Assembly: GCA_934095825.1 (NCBI GenBank)
Contig: CAKOKQ010000002.1
Coordinates: forward strand, 92,127-156,126
DNA from: an uncultured Bacilli bacterium
GTDB lineage: Bacteria; Bacillota_I; Bacilli_A; RF39; UBA660
Reading direction: 5' to 3'
Length of the DNA: 64,000 bases
Shown: one piece after another, positions 43,683 to 53,095 of the stretch
Layout: every line of letters begins with the position of its first letter
How positions within the stretch are numbered: position 1 is the first letter of the stretch
Notes under the pieces: model-generated
Seen by the model: the letters and a program-made list of their open reading frames with translations, nothing else
Told to the model about the DNA's origin: nothing
Databases searched by the model: none
Translations under genes and position numbers: made by a program

Positions 43683-44414
43683 ATGGTTAGTATAATTGAT
43701 GCAATAATAATTATCCTATTGTTATTTGGAGCCGTTGTAGGTTTTAAATCTGGAGTCATCAAAAGTGCCGTTTCTTTTCTAGGAACCTTATTGATTATCT
43801 TCTTAGCTTTTCAACTAAAAAATCCTATATCCGAATTTTTATATTTGCATTTACCATTTTTTAACTTTGGCGGCGAACTTGCTGGTGTAACCGTTTTTAA
43901 CATTCTAATTTATGAAGGAATAGCCTTTTTAATAGTCTTTACTATTTTAGAAGTTTTACTAAAAGTGGTTGTGTTTGCTAGTGGCATTTTAGAAAGTCTT
44001 TTGCGTCTAACGATTGTTTTTGGTTTATTTTCTAAAATTTTAGGTCTTTTCTTTGGCTTTATTGAATATTATGTTATAATATTTGCTGGTCTTTTCATGT
44101 TAAACTGTTTTTCTAACACTGCTTTTCTTATTAAAGATTCGAGCTTTGCTACTAATATTTTAAATAATACACCAGTATTAACGGAACAATTTAAAGAACC
44201 AAAAGCTGCTATAGATGAGATTTTAGATTTAAGTAATACTTATAAAAATGATAAAGAAGGGTATAATGCTAAAGCCTTTGAAATTTTAATTAAATATAAT
44301 ATTATTTCCCAAGACCAAGCCAAAAAATTAATAAGTAAGAAAAAAATTGAAATTCCTAATGCCCAGAGTATTTTAGAAAATTTCAAAAATCAAGTTTCCG
44401 AAAAAAATAGTTAA
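43683..44414 (+). CDS. CvpA family membrane protein
   Basis: The 243-aa product starts with IIDAIIIILLLFGAVVGFKSG, a CvpA hallmark, and has four or five membrane helices followed by a soluble C-terminal tail. CvpA is linked to colicin V export and envelope functions in other bacteria; its exact role is unknown. The ribosome-binding site AGAGGAG is close. The neighbourhood rnhC-cvpA-trxA is conserved with Bacillus, except that polX and mutS2 are absent here. Confidence 0.85.
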   Translation: MVSIIDAIIIILLLFGAVVGFKSGVIKSAVSFLGTLLIIFLAFQLKNPISEFLYLHLPFFNFGGELAGVTVFNILIYEGIAFLIVFTILEVLLKVVVFASGILESLLRLTIVFGLFSKILGLFFGFIEYYVIIFAGLFMLNCFSNTAFLIKDSSFATNILNNTPVLTEQFKEPKAAIDEILDLSNTYKNDKEGYNAKAFEILIKYNIISQDQAKKLISKKKIEIPNAQSILENFKNQVSEKNS

Positions 44415-44451
44415 AAAAGTAAAAGAGATAGAAAATAAAGGAGTACACATA

Positions 44452-44736
44452 ATGATTAAATATTTAGAAAAAGATAATTTTGCTGAAGAAATAGAAAAAG
44501 GGCGCATCTTAGTAGATTTCTATGCCGATTGGTGTGGACCTTGTAAAATGATGGGCACTGTTTTAGAAACAATGGATGAAAATATTTTAAAAGTTAATGT
44601 CGATAAATTTCCAGAAATTGCTAGACAATTTGGCGTCATGTCAATTCCTACTTTAATGATTTTTGAAGAGGGAAAAGCCGTTGCTAAGAATATTGGCTTT
44701 ATGACTAAAGAAGATTTAACTGAATTTTTAAAGTAA
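44452..44736 (+). CDS. trxA: Thioredoxin
   Basis: The 94-aa product is a short thioredoxin with the active site WCGPC near residue 27 and the cis-proline segment SIPTLMIF. It reduces disulfides in the cytoplasm. The N-terminus is shorter than the usual 105 residues. It lies 37 bases after the cvpA stop with its own ribosome-binding site AAAGGAG. Confidence 0.93.
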   Translation: MIKYLEKDNFAEEIEKGRILVDFYADWCGPCKMMGTVLETMDENILKVNVDKFPEIARQFGVMSIPTLMIFEEGKAVAKNIGFMTKEDLTEFLK

Positions 44737-44756
44737 ACAATTTTATCATGCCAAGT

Positions 44757-44799
44757 AAAAAGTATTACCAAGAAAACTTGATTTCTAGTAATACTTTTT
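44757..44799. terminator. Bidirectional terminator between trxA and a minus-strand gene
   Basis: AAAAAGTATTAC (44757-44768) pairs with GTAATACTTTTT (44788-44799), with an inner CAAG/CTTG hairpin. Confidence 0.85.
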
Positions 44800-44803
44800 G
44801 TTT

Positions 44804-45067
44804 TTATCTAAAAAGTCTGCCATAGCGATCTTTATAAAATTCTAATAACTCCTTAATTCTTTGAAAATTATCCGGACTAAAATTATCCTTATAAGTATTT
44901 ATAATTTCAATATTTTGATTTTTTAATAGACTATACCAATTATTTTTTAAAAAATTTAAAATAAAACTAGCTTCTTCATTAGAAAGATTAACCCTATTTT
45001 TTCTAGCAAAATTAAATACATCATTTAAAGATAATTTATTTACAACCCCTTCAACTAAATTATACAA
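44804..45067 (-). CDS. Small helical protein of unknown function
   Basis: The 87-aa product is predicted all-helical by eye (LSLNDVFNFARKNRVNLSNE ... FQRIKELLEFYKDR). Its length and order have a weak likeness to DUF2624-type proteins of Bacilli (YqfT), which I cannot confirm. A GGGGTGAT ribosome-binding site precedes the ATG and a strong terminator follows it, so it is likely a real gene. Confidence 0.55.
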   Translation of the reverse strand: MYNLVEGVVNKLSLNDVFNFARKNRVNLSNEEASFILNFLKNNWYSLLKNQNIEIINTYKDNFSPDNFQRIKELLEFYKDRYGRLFR

Positions 45068-45129
45068 AATATCACCCCATAAATAGTATGATTTAAGAGT
45101 ACTTAACTATACTAATAATGGTGGTTTTT

Positions 45130-47016
45130 ATGCGAAAAAGCGTAATTTTATTTTTTCTTATAATCTTAACTTTTGGTTTGTTTACTTATCGTTTTTATGA
45201 TTTGCGTTTTAAAAATAACGCTTACTATTTAGAAGAATATAACCGAATTAGTACTAAATATGTCTACGATATTAAAGAAGAAAGAGGAAGAATTCTTGAT
45301 ACTAATGGGCGGGTTTTAATCGATAATAAAAAGGTTAATGTTATTACTTTTCGTCTCATTAATAATCCTAGTACTGATTATTTAATTAATCTAGCAACTA
45401 AATTAATGAATATTTTAAACTTAAATACCGAAGCAACTTCCCAAGAATTAAAAAAATATTACCTTCTAACTGAAAATACGGACTATCTTTTAACTAAAGA
45501 AGATAAAGAAAAAATTAAATATCGTACTCTTAATAACGATGATATTTATAACTTGAAAATGGAGCGGTTAGATTCTGAAATTAATAAATACACCTTAAAA
45601 GAGCGCATTGCTATTCATACTTATTACCTTTTAACTAGTGGTTATTATTATGATACAAAGAAAATCATTAGTAATGTAAGTGATAATCTTTGTATGCAAG
45701 TTTTAGAGTATAACATTACTGGTCTTTCTTGTGATTATACCTATATAAGAGAAAATTTATATAATATCATTCCTTCTATCATTGGAACGGTTGCAAGCAT
45801 TCAAAAAGAAGACTATAACTATTATAAAGAAAAGGGTTACTTAAGTGATACTTTAGTTGGGGTTTCGGGATTGGAATCTTATTATGAAGAAACATTACAT
45901 GGAACGAGAAATAAATATATTTTAAAAGATGATAATTCCTTAGAGCTCGTCGAAGCCGGTCAAAAAGGGAAGGATATTGTATTAAATTTAGATTTAGAAT
46001 TACAAGAAAAACTAGTAGAAATTCAAAAAAATAATATGCTGAAAGTTAAAAAAATGGCAAATACTGAATACTTTGATACCAATTACGGTATTATCAGTAA
46101 TCCTAAAACCGGAGGAATCTTAGCAATTAGTGGTCTTAAAATTACTGATGGTAAATTTAGTGATGTCAGTAGTAATATCATGCTTAATAGTTATACGGTA
46201 GGTTCGGTAATAAAAGGGGCTTCCAATAGTGTTGGCTACTTAAATAATGTAATTGAAAAGGGTAAAAAAATTAAAGATGGTTGCGTTAAAATTCATCATG
46301 TTCCTAAAAAATGTTCCTTTAAAGACTTAGGCTACTTGGATGATATAACAGCTCTTAAACAATCAAGTAACTACTTCCAATTTATAAATGCTATAAAACT
46401 TACTGGTAATACCTATAAATATAATATGGACTTACCAGTAACTATTGCTAACTTTAACTTGTACCGTGATACTTTTGCCCTGTTTGGTCTTGGTAGTTCT
46501 ACGGGTATTGATTTTCCTAAAGAAAATATTGGTATAAAAGGATCTAATGTTTCTAGTGATCTTTATCTTAACTTAGCAATTGGGCAATATGATACTTATA
46601 CACCTTTACAAATTTTAAATTATATCAACACCATTGCTAGTAGGGGGACTCGTTATAAAATGTCTTTCTTAAAGAAAAATAAAGAAATATTAAATACAAT
46701 TGATTTAGATGAAGATAGTTTTAATCGGATTAAAGAAGGATTTTATCAGGTTGTAAATGGGGGAACGGCTAATAATTATGTCGATAAAAAATATAGGGCT
46801 GCCGGTAAAACCGGTACGGCTCAAAGTTATTATAGTAAAGATATTACCACTATAAATACCACTTTTGCAGTCTTTATGCCTAAAGATGATCCGAAGTATT
46901 CTATGGTTATTATGAACCCTAACATTTCTTTAGAAAATGCTAAAGTTAAATATAATGCGCCCTTATCCCGTTTAATTAGTAAAGAAATAACTAATTATTT
47001 GTTTGCAAATGGTTAA
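45130..47016 (+). CDS. Class B penicillin-binding protein (PBP2-like transpeptidase)
   Basis: The 628-aa product has an N-terminal membrane anchor, the dimerisation region ([15 protein letters not shown]) and the transpeptidase motifs: GSVIK with Ser359/Lys362, SSN at 412-414 and KTGT from residue 560. It cross-links peptidoglycan, working with a SEDS polymerase such as the FtsW/RodA-type protein encoded at 10333. The ATG at 45130 follows GGTGG; the longer frame from 45118 starts at that site. No PASTA domains, so it is the elongation or sporulation type rather than the FtsI-like protein at 49261. I cannot tell MrdA from SpoVD. Confidence 0.85.
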   Translation: MRKSVILFFLIILTFGLFTYRFYDLRFKNNAYYLEEYNRISTKYVYDIKEERGRILDTNGRVLIDNKKVNVITFRLINNPSTDYLINLATKLMNILNLNTEATSQELKKYYLLTENTDYLLTKEDKEKIKYRTLNNDDIYNLKMERLDSEINKYTLKERIAIHTYYLLTSGYYYDTKKIISNVSDNLCMQVLEYNITGLSCDYTYIRENLYNIIPSIIGTVASIQKEDYNYYKEKGYLSDTLVGVSGLESYYEETLHGTRNKYILKDDNSLELVEAGQKGKDIVLNLDLELQEKLVEIQKNNMLKVKKMANTEYFDTNYGIISNPKTGGILAISGLKITDGKFSDVSSNIMLNSYTVGSVIKGASNSVGYLNNVIEKGKKIKDGCVKIHHVPKKCSFKDLGYLDDITALKQSSNYFQFINAIKLTGNTYKYNMDLPVTIANFNLYRDTFALFGLGSSTGIDFPKENIGIKGSNVSSDLYLNLAIGQYDTYTPLQILNYINTIASRGTRYKMSFLKKNKEILNTIDLDEDSFNRIKEGFYQVVNGGTANNYVDKKYRAAGKTGTAQSYYSKDITTINTTFAVFMPKDDPKYSMVIMNPNISLENAKVKYNAPLSRLISKEITNYLFANG

Positions 47017-47060
47017 AAGTATGATAAAATACTTAGGAGTGAAGCAAAGGAGGGATACTT

Positions 47061-47225
47061 ATGGCTAAAAATGAAAATAGAAATTATGTTACTTTAGCGT
47101 GCCAAGAATGTAAGCACGAAAACTATACTACAAGTAAAAATAAGAAAAATACTCCAGAAAAGTTAGAAACTAAGAAATTTTGTAGTAATTGCGGTAGAAA
47201 AACAACACATAAAGAAAAAAAATAA
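47061..47225 (+). CDS. rpmG: 50S ribosomal protein L33
   Basis: The 54-aa product is a standard L33 with the zinc ribbon of two CxxC pairs, Cys14/Cys17 ([10 protein letters not shown]) and Cys41/Cys44 ([13 protein letters not shown]). It sits in the 50S subunit near the E site. A clear Shine-Dalgarno AAAGGAGGG precedes the ATG. It lies 18 bases before efp, so both are probably in one transcript. Confidence 0.93.
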   Translation: MAKNENRNYVTLACQECKHENYTTSKNKKNTPEKLETKKFCSNCGRKTTHKEKK

Positions 47226-47243
47226 TAAAGAAAGGCATATATT

Positions 47244-47804
47244 ATGAACATCAATATTAACGATATTAAAAATGGTATGACAATTATTATGGATGGTAAA
47301 CTATGTCAAATAGTTGAATTCCAACATGTAAAACCGGGTAAAGGTGCTGCTTTTGTTAAGATGAAATTAAGAAATCTTAAGACAGGTTCTATCGTTGAAG
47401 ATACTTATAATACTAATATTAAAGTAGAAAAAGCGCATATCGATAGAAAACCAATGCAATACCTATATAGTACTGGTGATAATTATGTATTTATGGATAC
47501 GGCAAGTTACGAGCAAATTGAAGTACCTGCTTCTAAATTAGAAGAAGAAAAGAAATATTTAAAAGAAAATCTAGAAATCGTTATTAATTTCTATGAAGGT
47601 GAAATAATTGGTATCGACTTACCAGAAAAAATCGAATTTGAAGTAGTAGAAACTACGGAAGCAACTAAGGGTAACACTACAAATAATGCCCTAAAAGATG
47701 CAACAATCGAAACTGGTTATGTTGTTAAAGTACCAATGTTTATTAGCCAAGGAGAGCATATAATTATCTCTACTAAAGACGGTAAATATTCATCAAGAGC
47801 CTAA
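47244..47804 (+). CDS. efp: Elongation factor P
   Basis: The 186-aa product has three beta-barrel domains; the loop that enters the peptidyl transferase centre reads HVKPGKGAA, with Lys at the position that is modified in many bacteria, and the C-terminal domain ends IIISTKDGKYSSRA. It helps ribosomes through polyproline. It has its own terminator. Confidence 0.95.
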   Translation: MNININDIKNGMTIIMDGKLCQIVEFQHVKPGKGAAFVKMKLRNLKTGSIVEDTYNTNIKVEKAHIDRKPMQYLYSTGDNYVFMDTASYEQIEVPASKLEEEKKYLKENLEIVINFYEGEIIGIDLPEKIEFEVVETTEATKGNTTNNALKDATIETGYVVKVPMFISQGEHIIISTKDGKYSSRA

Positions 47805-47822
47805 ATAAATAGGTTCTTTTTT
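47796..47822 (+). terminator. Terminator of efp
   Basis: AGAGCCTA (47796-47803) pairs with TAGGTTCT (47810-47817), one G-T pair, then a T run. It overlaps the efp stop codon. Confidence 0.75.
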
Positions 47823-47870
47823 ATCTATTTAAAAAAATAAAAATTAATAAGGATTGTAAAAATAATGTCT

Positions 47871-47895
47871 AAGCCTAACTTTTTAGGCTCTTTTA
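47871..47895 (+). terminator. Second hairpin with T tract upstream of rsmH
   Basis: AGCCTAA (47872-47878) pairs with TTAGGCT (47883-47889), then CTTTT. It shares its core with the efp terminator; it may be a backup terminator. Confidence 0.5.
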
Positions 47896-47924
47896 TTTAC
47901 AAAAATTCTAAATTATAGTAAGAT
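47896..47924 (+). promoter_or_regulatory. Candidate sigma-A promoter of rsmH-ftsL-pbp
   Basis: TTTACA (47896-47901) and TAAGAT (47919-47924), 17 bases apart. Confidence 0.45.
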
Positions 47925-47957
47925 TAACTTGGACAAATACTTAGAAAGGCGGTTTTT

Positions 47958-48872
47958 ATGGAACATTATAGTGTCTTATTAAATGAAGCAATTGAAAATT
48001 TAAATATCAAAGAAGATGGTATCTATGTTGATGCTACCCTAGGACTGGGTGGTCATTCTAGTAAAATTTTAGAAAGATTAACCACTGGGCATCTTTATGC
48101 TTTTGATGAAGATAAAATGGCTATTGATTATGCTGATAAAAGGCTAGCTAAAATAAATTCTAATTATACAATAATAAAAAGTAATTTTGTGAATTTAAAA
48201 GCTAAATTGGAAGAGTTAGGGGTAACAGCAATTGATGGTATTGTTTTTGATTTAGGGGTTTCCTCTCCCCAAATAGATACTGCGAGTCGTGGTTTTAGTT
48301 TTAGTAAAGATGGCTTACTTGATATGCGTATGGATACTGATAGTCCTTTAACGGCTGAGCAAGTTGTAAATGAATATAAAAAAGAAGAACTAGCTAATAT
48401 TTTCTTTAATTATGGTGAGGAAAAACAAAGTCGTTTAATTGCCAGTAAAATAGTGGCTAAAAGACCCATAAAGACTACTTTAGAACTTGTTAAGGTTATT
48501 TTAGAGGCCGTGGGGGCTAACTACTTTTATAAAAATCATCCTGAACGGAAAATTTTTCAAGCTATCCGTATTGAAGTTAATAAAGAATTATCGGTTTTAA
48601 AAGATGTTTTGCCGGATGTAACCGATATTTTAAAACCCCATGGACGCATGGTGATAATTACTTTTCATTCTTTAGAAGATCGTATCGTAAAAAAATATAT
48701 GAAAGAAGAAAGTGAAGTAAATGATTTAGTTAAAGGTTTACCAGAAATTCCTGCTGCTTACCAACCTAAGTTAAAATTAATAACTAAAAAGCCCATATTA
48801 CCAAGTAGTGAAGAATTAGAAGCCAATTCGCGGAGCAAAAGTGCTAAATTGCGTGTTGCCGAAAAAATATAA
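47958..48872 (+). CDS. rsmH: 16S rRNA m4C1402 methyltransferase RsmH
   Basis: The 304-aa product matches RsmH/MraW: HYSVLLNEAIENL, YVDATLGLGGHS with the SAM-binding loop, FDLGVSSPQID and RGFSFSKDG..LDMRMD. It methylates C1402 of 16S rRNA. It heads the short division cluster rsmH-ftsL-pbp. AAAGGCGG precedes the ATG. mraZ and mraY are missing from this place. Confidence 0.95.
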   Translation: MEHYSVLLNEAIENLNIKEDGIYVDATLGLGGHSSKILERLTTGHLYAFDEDKMAIDYADKRLAKINSNYTIIKSNFVNLKAKLEELGVTAIDGIVFDLGVSSPQIDTASRGFSFSKDGLLDMRMDTDSPLTAEQVVNEYKKEELANIFFNYGEEKQSRLIASKIVAKRPIKTTLELVKVILEAVGANYFYKNHPERKIFQAIRIEVNKELSVLKDVLPDVTDILKPHGRMVIITFHSLEDRIVKKYMKEESEVNDLVKGLPEIPAAYQPKLKLITKKPILPSSEELEANSRSKSAKLRVAEKI

Positions 48873-48961
48873 TATAAGATTGAGTTTTAAATCAAATACC
48901 AAAATTAAAATTAGATATAAAAAAATATAAATAAAAACCAAATAAAAAAGGAAGCCATAAA

Positions 48962-49252
48962 ATGAATAATAAAAAGAATATAAAAAGGGATAAACATCTA
49001 TTTATTTTAATTGTCTTAATCCTTGTTTTTTCCCCCCTTTTACAAGTTATAACCCGAGCTAAGTTAAGTGAAGTTAATATCGAAGTCGAAAAGCTTAAAA
49101 ATAATATAGAAAAACAAGAAAAGTTAAATGAATCTATTAATATGCAGATAAATGAATTAGCCTCTCTTGATAAAATAAGAGAAATAGCTGATAAAAATGG
49201 TTTATCATATAAAAATAATAATATTACCAGTATTGATGGAAAGAAAAATTAG
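48962..49252 (+). CDS. FtsL-like cell-division protein
   Basis: The 96-aa product has a short basic cytoplasmic part, one membrane helix (about residues 13-31) and a coiled coil (about residues 37-70), the bitopic layout of FtsL. Sequence similarity of FtsL is low, so the name rests on this layout and on the position between rsmH and the class B PBP. FtsL joins the divisome with FtsB and DivIC. Confidence 0.75.
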   Translation: MNNKKNIKRDKHLFILIVLILVFSPLLQVITRAKLSEVNIEVEKLKNNIEKQEKLNESINMQINELASLDKIREIADKNGLSYKNNNITSIDGKKN

Positions 49253-49260
49253 GGGTATTT

Positions 49261-51381
49261 ATGCAGAAAAAAAAATTAAAAAATATTCAACTAAGTAAGC
49301 TAATTACTTTTCTTATGATTCTATGTTTTGTGGGGGCTATTGGTAAATTAATTTATCTATCTTTAGCTAAAAATATTGATGGCATTGATTTAAAAGAATA
49401 TGCTGAAAAAAGAAATACAACTAAAAAAACGCTTTATGCCCATCGTGGTACCATTTATGATAATAATGGTGATTATTTGGCTGCAACAGTTAACTCTTAT
49501 ACACTAATTGCTTATCTTAGTGAGTCAAGAACAACCAATCCTAACAAGCCACAACATGTAGTTGATAAAGAAACTACTGCTCAAAAATTGAGTGAAGTTT
49601 TTCAAAAAAATGGTTATAAAGATATGACTTATGATTACATTTATGATCGTTTAAATACATCTAATAAATATCAAGTCGAGTTTGCTTACGCTAAAGACAT
49701 TACGGAAACTTTAAAGTTAGAAATTGAAAAATTAAATTTATCAGGTCTAGATTTTGTTACGAGTTCTAAAAGATATTATCAGATGGGGGATTTTGCTTCT
49801 TATATCGTTGGCTACTCTAAAAGAAATGACTCTGGTGATATAGCTGGTGAAATGGGGATCGAAAAATATTATAATGATGAGTTAAAAGGTGAAAATGGCT
49901 TTAGTGAATATCAAACTGATAATTATGGTTACAAACTTCCTTATGCTGAGGAAAATGTCCTAGCGGCCAAATCTGGGGATGATATCTATCTAACTATTGA
50001 TAATAATATCCAATTATTTGTTGAACAAGAAATAAATTCTTTAGCTAAAGACTATAAATTTAGTTGGCTAACTTTAACGGTTGCTGATGCTAAAACGGGG
50101 GCTATCTTAGCTAGTGGGGCTTCGCCTTCATTTGATGCTAATAAATTAAACATGCAAAGCTATTTAAACCCTTTAGTATCTTATGCTTATGAACCTGGTT
50201 CAACCATGAAGATTTTTTCCTTTATGACAGCCATTGATAATGATTTATATGATGGTGATGAAACTTATATGTCCGGAACTATAGAAGTTAGTGATGCCAC
50301 TATCAAAGATTTTAATAATGTTGGTTGGGGGCGTATTTCTTTTGATGAAGGTTTTAATTATTCTTCTAATGTGGCGGCAACTATTCTTAGTCAAAGATTG
50401 GGGAAAGATAAGTTAAATGAATATTACGCAAGGTTTGGGTTTGGAACAAAAACGGGTATTACTTTACCTGATGAAGTAAATGGTTCGATTAAATTTAATT
50501 ATCCAACTGAAATTGCTACGGCGGCTTTTGGTCAAGGTATCACAACTACGCCTATTCAAAATATTCAAGCCCTAACCACTATAGCAAACGATGGCGTCAT
50601 GTTAAAACCGTATATCGTTTCTAAAATAGTAGATAGTAATACTAAAAAAGTAAAATACGAAGCCAAAAGAGAAGAACTAGGTCAGGTCGTCAAAAAAAGT
50701 ACCACTGATAAAATGAAAGAAATGATGCATAATGTAGTAACTTCTGGTAAAACCGATGCTCGTCTTTTCCGTTCAAATCTTGTTAATATTATTGGTAAAT
50801 CTGGTACTGCTCAAATTCCTAATCCTAATGGTCGTGGTTATTTAAGTGGCACTTATGATTATATTAGATCTTTTGCTATGCTATTTCCTTATGAAGATCC
50901 TAAATATATAATATATTTTTCAGTTAAACAATTCGAAGGACCTTATAAAAATGCGGCGGCGGCTGTTGTTAACATTATTGATGAAATAGTTAAGTATAAA
51001 AACTTAGAGCAAAAATTAGAAAATACAACTTCAAATAACATCATTACTTTAGATAATTTTGTTAATACTGATGTTGAAAGTGCTAAAGAAAAACTAAAGA
51101 CGGCTGGTCTTACTGCTGTTATCTTAGGAAATGGTACTACCGTAACTAAACAATATCCCAATAAAGAAACTGCAGTTCTAATTGGCTCCAGAGTGTTTTT
51201 AAAGACTAACAGTGCTTTTACCCTACCAGATGTTACAGGGTATACTAAAAGTGAGTTAATTGCACTATGTACGCTTTTAAATATTAATTATGAAATCGTT
51301 GGTAGTGGTAAGGTTGTATTTGCAAGTGCTGCTGGCGGCAGTCAAATATCAAACGATAAAATAACTTTTAACTTAGAGTAA
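49261..51381 (+). CDS. Division-type class B penicillin-binding protein with PASTA domains
   Basis: The 706-aa product has a membrane anchor, a pedestal domain (RGTIYDNNGDYLAATV) and the transpeptidase motifs STMK (Ser314/Lys317), SSN (368-370) and KSGT (from 513). Two PASTA domains follow, about residues 595-645 and 645-706. In place and structure it is the FtsI/PBP2B or SpoVD type that cross-links septal peptidoglycan; SpoVD and FtsI are hard to separate from sequence. It lies 8 bases after the FtsL-like gene. A strong terminator sits at its stop. Confidence 0.9.
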   Translation: MQKKKLKNIQLSKLITFLMILCFVGAIGKLIYLSLAKNIDGIDLKEYAEKRNTTKKTLYAHRGTIYDNNGDYLAATVNSYTLIAYLSESRTTNPNKPQHVVDKETTAQKLSEVFQKNGYKDMTYDYIYDRLNTSNKYQVEFAYAKDITETLKLEIEKLNLSGLDFVTSSKRYYQMGDFASYIVGYSKRNDSGDIAGEMGIEKYYNDELKGENGFSEYQTDNYGYKLPYAEENVLAAKSGDDIYLTIDNNIQLFVEQEINSLAKDYKFSWLTLTVADAKTGAILASGASPSFDANKLNMQSYLNPLVSYAYEPGSTMKIFSFMTAIDNDLYDGDETYMSGTIEVSDATIKDFNNVGWGRISFDEGFNYSSNVAATILSQRLGKDKLNEYYARFGFGTKTGITLPDEVNGSIKFNYPTEIATAAFGQGITTTPIQNIQALTTIANDGVMLKPYIVSKIVDSNTKKVKYEAKREELGQVVKKSTTDKMKEMMHNVVTSGKTDARLFRSNLVNIIGKSGTAQIPNPNGRGYLSGTYDYIRSFAMLFPYEDPKYIIYFSVKQFEGPYKNAAAAVVNIIDEIVKYKNLEQKLENTTSNNIITLDNFVNTDVESAKEKLKTAGLTAVILGNGTTVTKQYPNKETAVLIGSRVFLKTNSAFTLPDVTGYTKSELIALCTLLNINYEIVGSGKVVFASAAGGSQISNDKITFNLE

Positions 51382-51400
51382 TCTAAGTTTTTTCTTTTTA
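51370..51400 (+). terminator. Terminator of the rsmH-ftsL-pbp operon
   Basis: AACTTAGA (51370-51377) pairs with TCTAAGTT (51382-51389), loop of four bases containing the stop, then a T run. Confidence 0.8.
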
Positions 51401-51530
51401 AAAAAAAGCTATTTAATAAAATTTACTTTGATAATTAATTGACCGTTAAATAAGAGAAAAAAATGCAAAAAAGCCTTGCTATTTTCTTTTACAGTGTGTT
51501 AGTATATATAGCATGTTTGGGGGAGTTAAA

Positions 51531-53057
51531 ATGACAAAAAACAGAACAATTGCTAAGGAATGTTTCTATGAAATAGGCACTGCTATTGAAGATAAAAAAA
51601 GTGAGGCTGAACTTATAGAAATAGCCAAAAATTTTGCTAAAAAAAGAGATATGGACATTCTAAAGTTAGCCAAAATTATAGGTGATGTATATTATCATCG
51701 TGATAAAATAAACAAAAAAGAAATGCCACCAAGATTGACAGAAGTACATTATTTATTCTTAAAAATTAAAGAGATTGCCAGAGATGAAGCAAAACAGGCG
51801 GCCAAAGAAGCTAAGAAGAAAGCTAATAAAGATAAAAAACCAACATTAGTTGTTAAAGAGGATAAATTATCAAAAGAAGAAGTTGCAGAAATTTTGAAAA
51901 AGAATCGGATGAAAGATGAATATCAGAAATATTTTCAAGCTTTGATTAATGCTTATAACCGCCTAATGCCATTAGATTTAGCTTTAGAAGAAGTAACGAG
52001 TGATACAGGTTTATCTGCTGAGGATATAAAAAAATACGGCGAAATTTACGCCGTTAACTGTGCTCCTGCTTGTGAAAAAAATCTTTATCGTATAAAAAAA
52101 GAAAAGTTAAATAGCCTATTAGCTAGTAATGATGAAGAAATGCAAGTTAGAGTTTGTGCTCACGAGATTATTAAGGTAATTCAAAATGATTCTGAAAATC
52201 AAGCTAAAAAGATTAAGAGTATTGTTTCTAATGCTAATAGTAAAATTTTATTACGAACTAAAAATGCTATCATAAAATATTTTACTAATCGCTTAAATGG
52301 CGTTAATAACGATGAAATTAGAAGTTTTTTATTTAATCAAGAGCAAATGATAATTAATATTATTGATGAATTACTTGCCGAGTCTAAAGTACCAGTATCT
52401 AAAGAAAAGCCAGTTAATACTGCGGCTATAGAAAAAAGAAAGAAAATACTTACTGAATACTTAGAAAAAAATATGATTGTTGAAGATTTCTGCGATTATT
52501 ATTACGAAAAATACAACTCTAAAATTAGTTTCAAAGAAATGCAAAAGATATTAAAAGAAGCAAGTATCGAAGCGGGATGCCAAGATGAGTTAACAATCCA
52601 TATACAAAAAATATATGAATATGAGCAAGAATATTTAGAAAAAGTGCTAGGCTATATTTGCTATTATTTACATAATGGAGTGCCTGTAGATAATAATACC
52701 AGACGCAGCTTTAGTATTATTGATTACTATGGCGTAACTAGTTATCCATTAGAAAAATTAAAAAATCGTGTTAAAGCTTTGAATTTTCTTAATTATGAAG
52801 ATAGCAAATTATTTTATACTTTTGTTGCTCAAAATTCTACTAAAGGTAGGGCAACCTTGCATATAACTTTAGAAAGCATTTTAAATGATCTAACTATAAA
52901 GCGTCAGATTGGTAGCGAATACCGCAAACTTACTAGTGAGGAAAAAATAGCTATTTATTATTATTTACAAGAAAATAATATTCAAATGACTTATGAAAAC
53001 TTTAATGTAGTTCTAAGTGAATATGCTAAAAACAGATTATATCTTGCTAGACGATAG
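51531..53057 (+). CDS. Unknown 508-aa helical protein
   Basis: The product is almost entirely helical and charged, with a Lys/Ala-rich coiled-coil stretch at about residues 85-115 (KEAKKKANKDKK). No membrane segment, signal or catalytic motif is visible. I recognise no family. I use ATG 51531 preceded by GGGGGAG; the frame from 51513 puts that site inside the gene. A terminator overlaps its 3' end. It lies between the PBP gene and tgt. Confidence 0.65.
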   Translation: MTKNRTIAKECFYEIGTAIEDKKSEAELIEIAKNFAKKRDMDILKLAKIIGDVYYHRDKINKKEMPPRLTEVHYLFLKIKEIARDEAKQAAKEAKKKANKDKKPTLVVKEDKLSKEEVAEILKKNRMKDEYQKYFQALINAYNRLMPLDLALEEVTSDTGLSAEDIKKYGEIYAVNCAPACEKNLYRIKKEKLNSLLASNDEEMQVRVCAHEIIKVIQNDSENQAKKIKSIVSNANSKILLRTKNAIIKYFTNRLNGVNNDEIRSFLFNQEQMIINIIDELLAESKVPVSKEKPVNTAAIEKRKKILTEYLEKNMIVEDFCDYYYEKYNSKISFKEMQKILKEASIEAGCQDELTIHIQKIYEYEQEYLEKVLGYICYYLHNGVPVDNNTRRSFSIIDYYGVTSYPLEKLKNRVKALNFLNYEDSKLFYTFVAQNSTKGRATLHITLESILNDLTIKRQIGSEYRKLTSEEKIAIYYYLQENNIQMTYENFNVVLSEYAKNRLYLARR

Positions 53058-53068
53058 TCTGTTTTTTT
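53030..53068 (+). terminator. Terminator between the 508-aa gene and tgt
   Basis: AAACAGA (53030-53036) pairs with TCTGTTT (53058-53064), with TATC/GATA inside, then T. It partly overlaps the end of the upstream gene. Confidence 0.65.
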
Positions 53069-53076
53069 GATATAAT
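53068..53076 (+). promoter_or_regulatory. Extended -10 promoter of tgt
   Basis: TGATATAAT (53068-53076), directly after the terminator above and 20 bases before the tgt ATG. Confidence 0.55.
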
Positions 53077-53095
53077 TTGAAAGCGAGGTACTATT

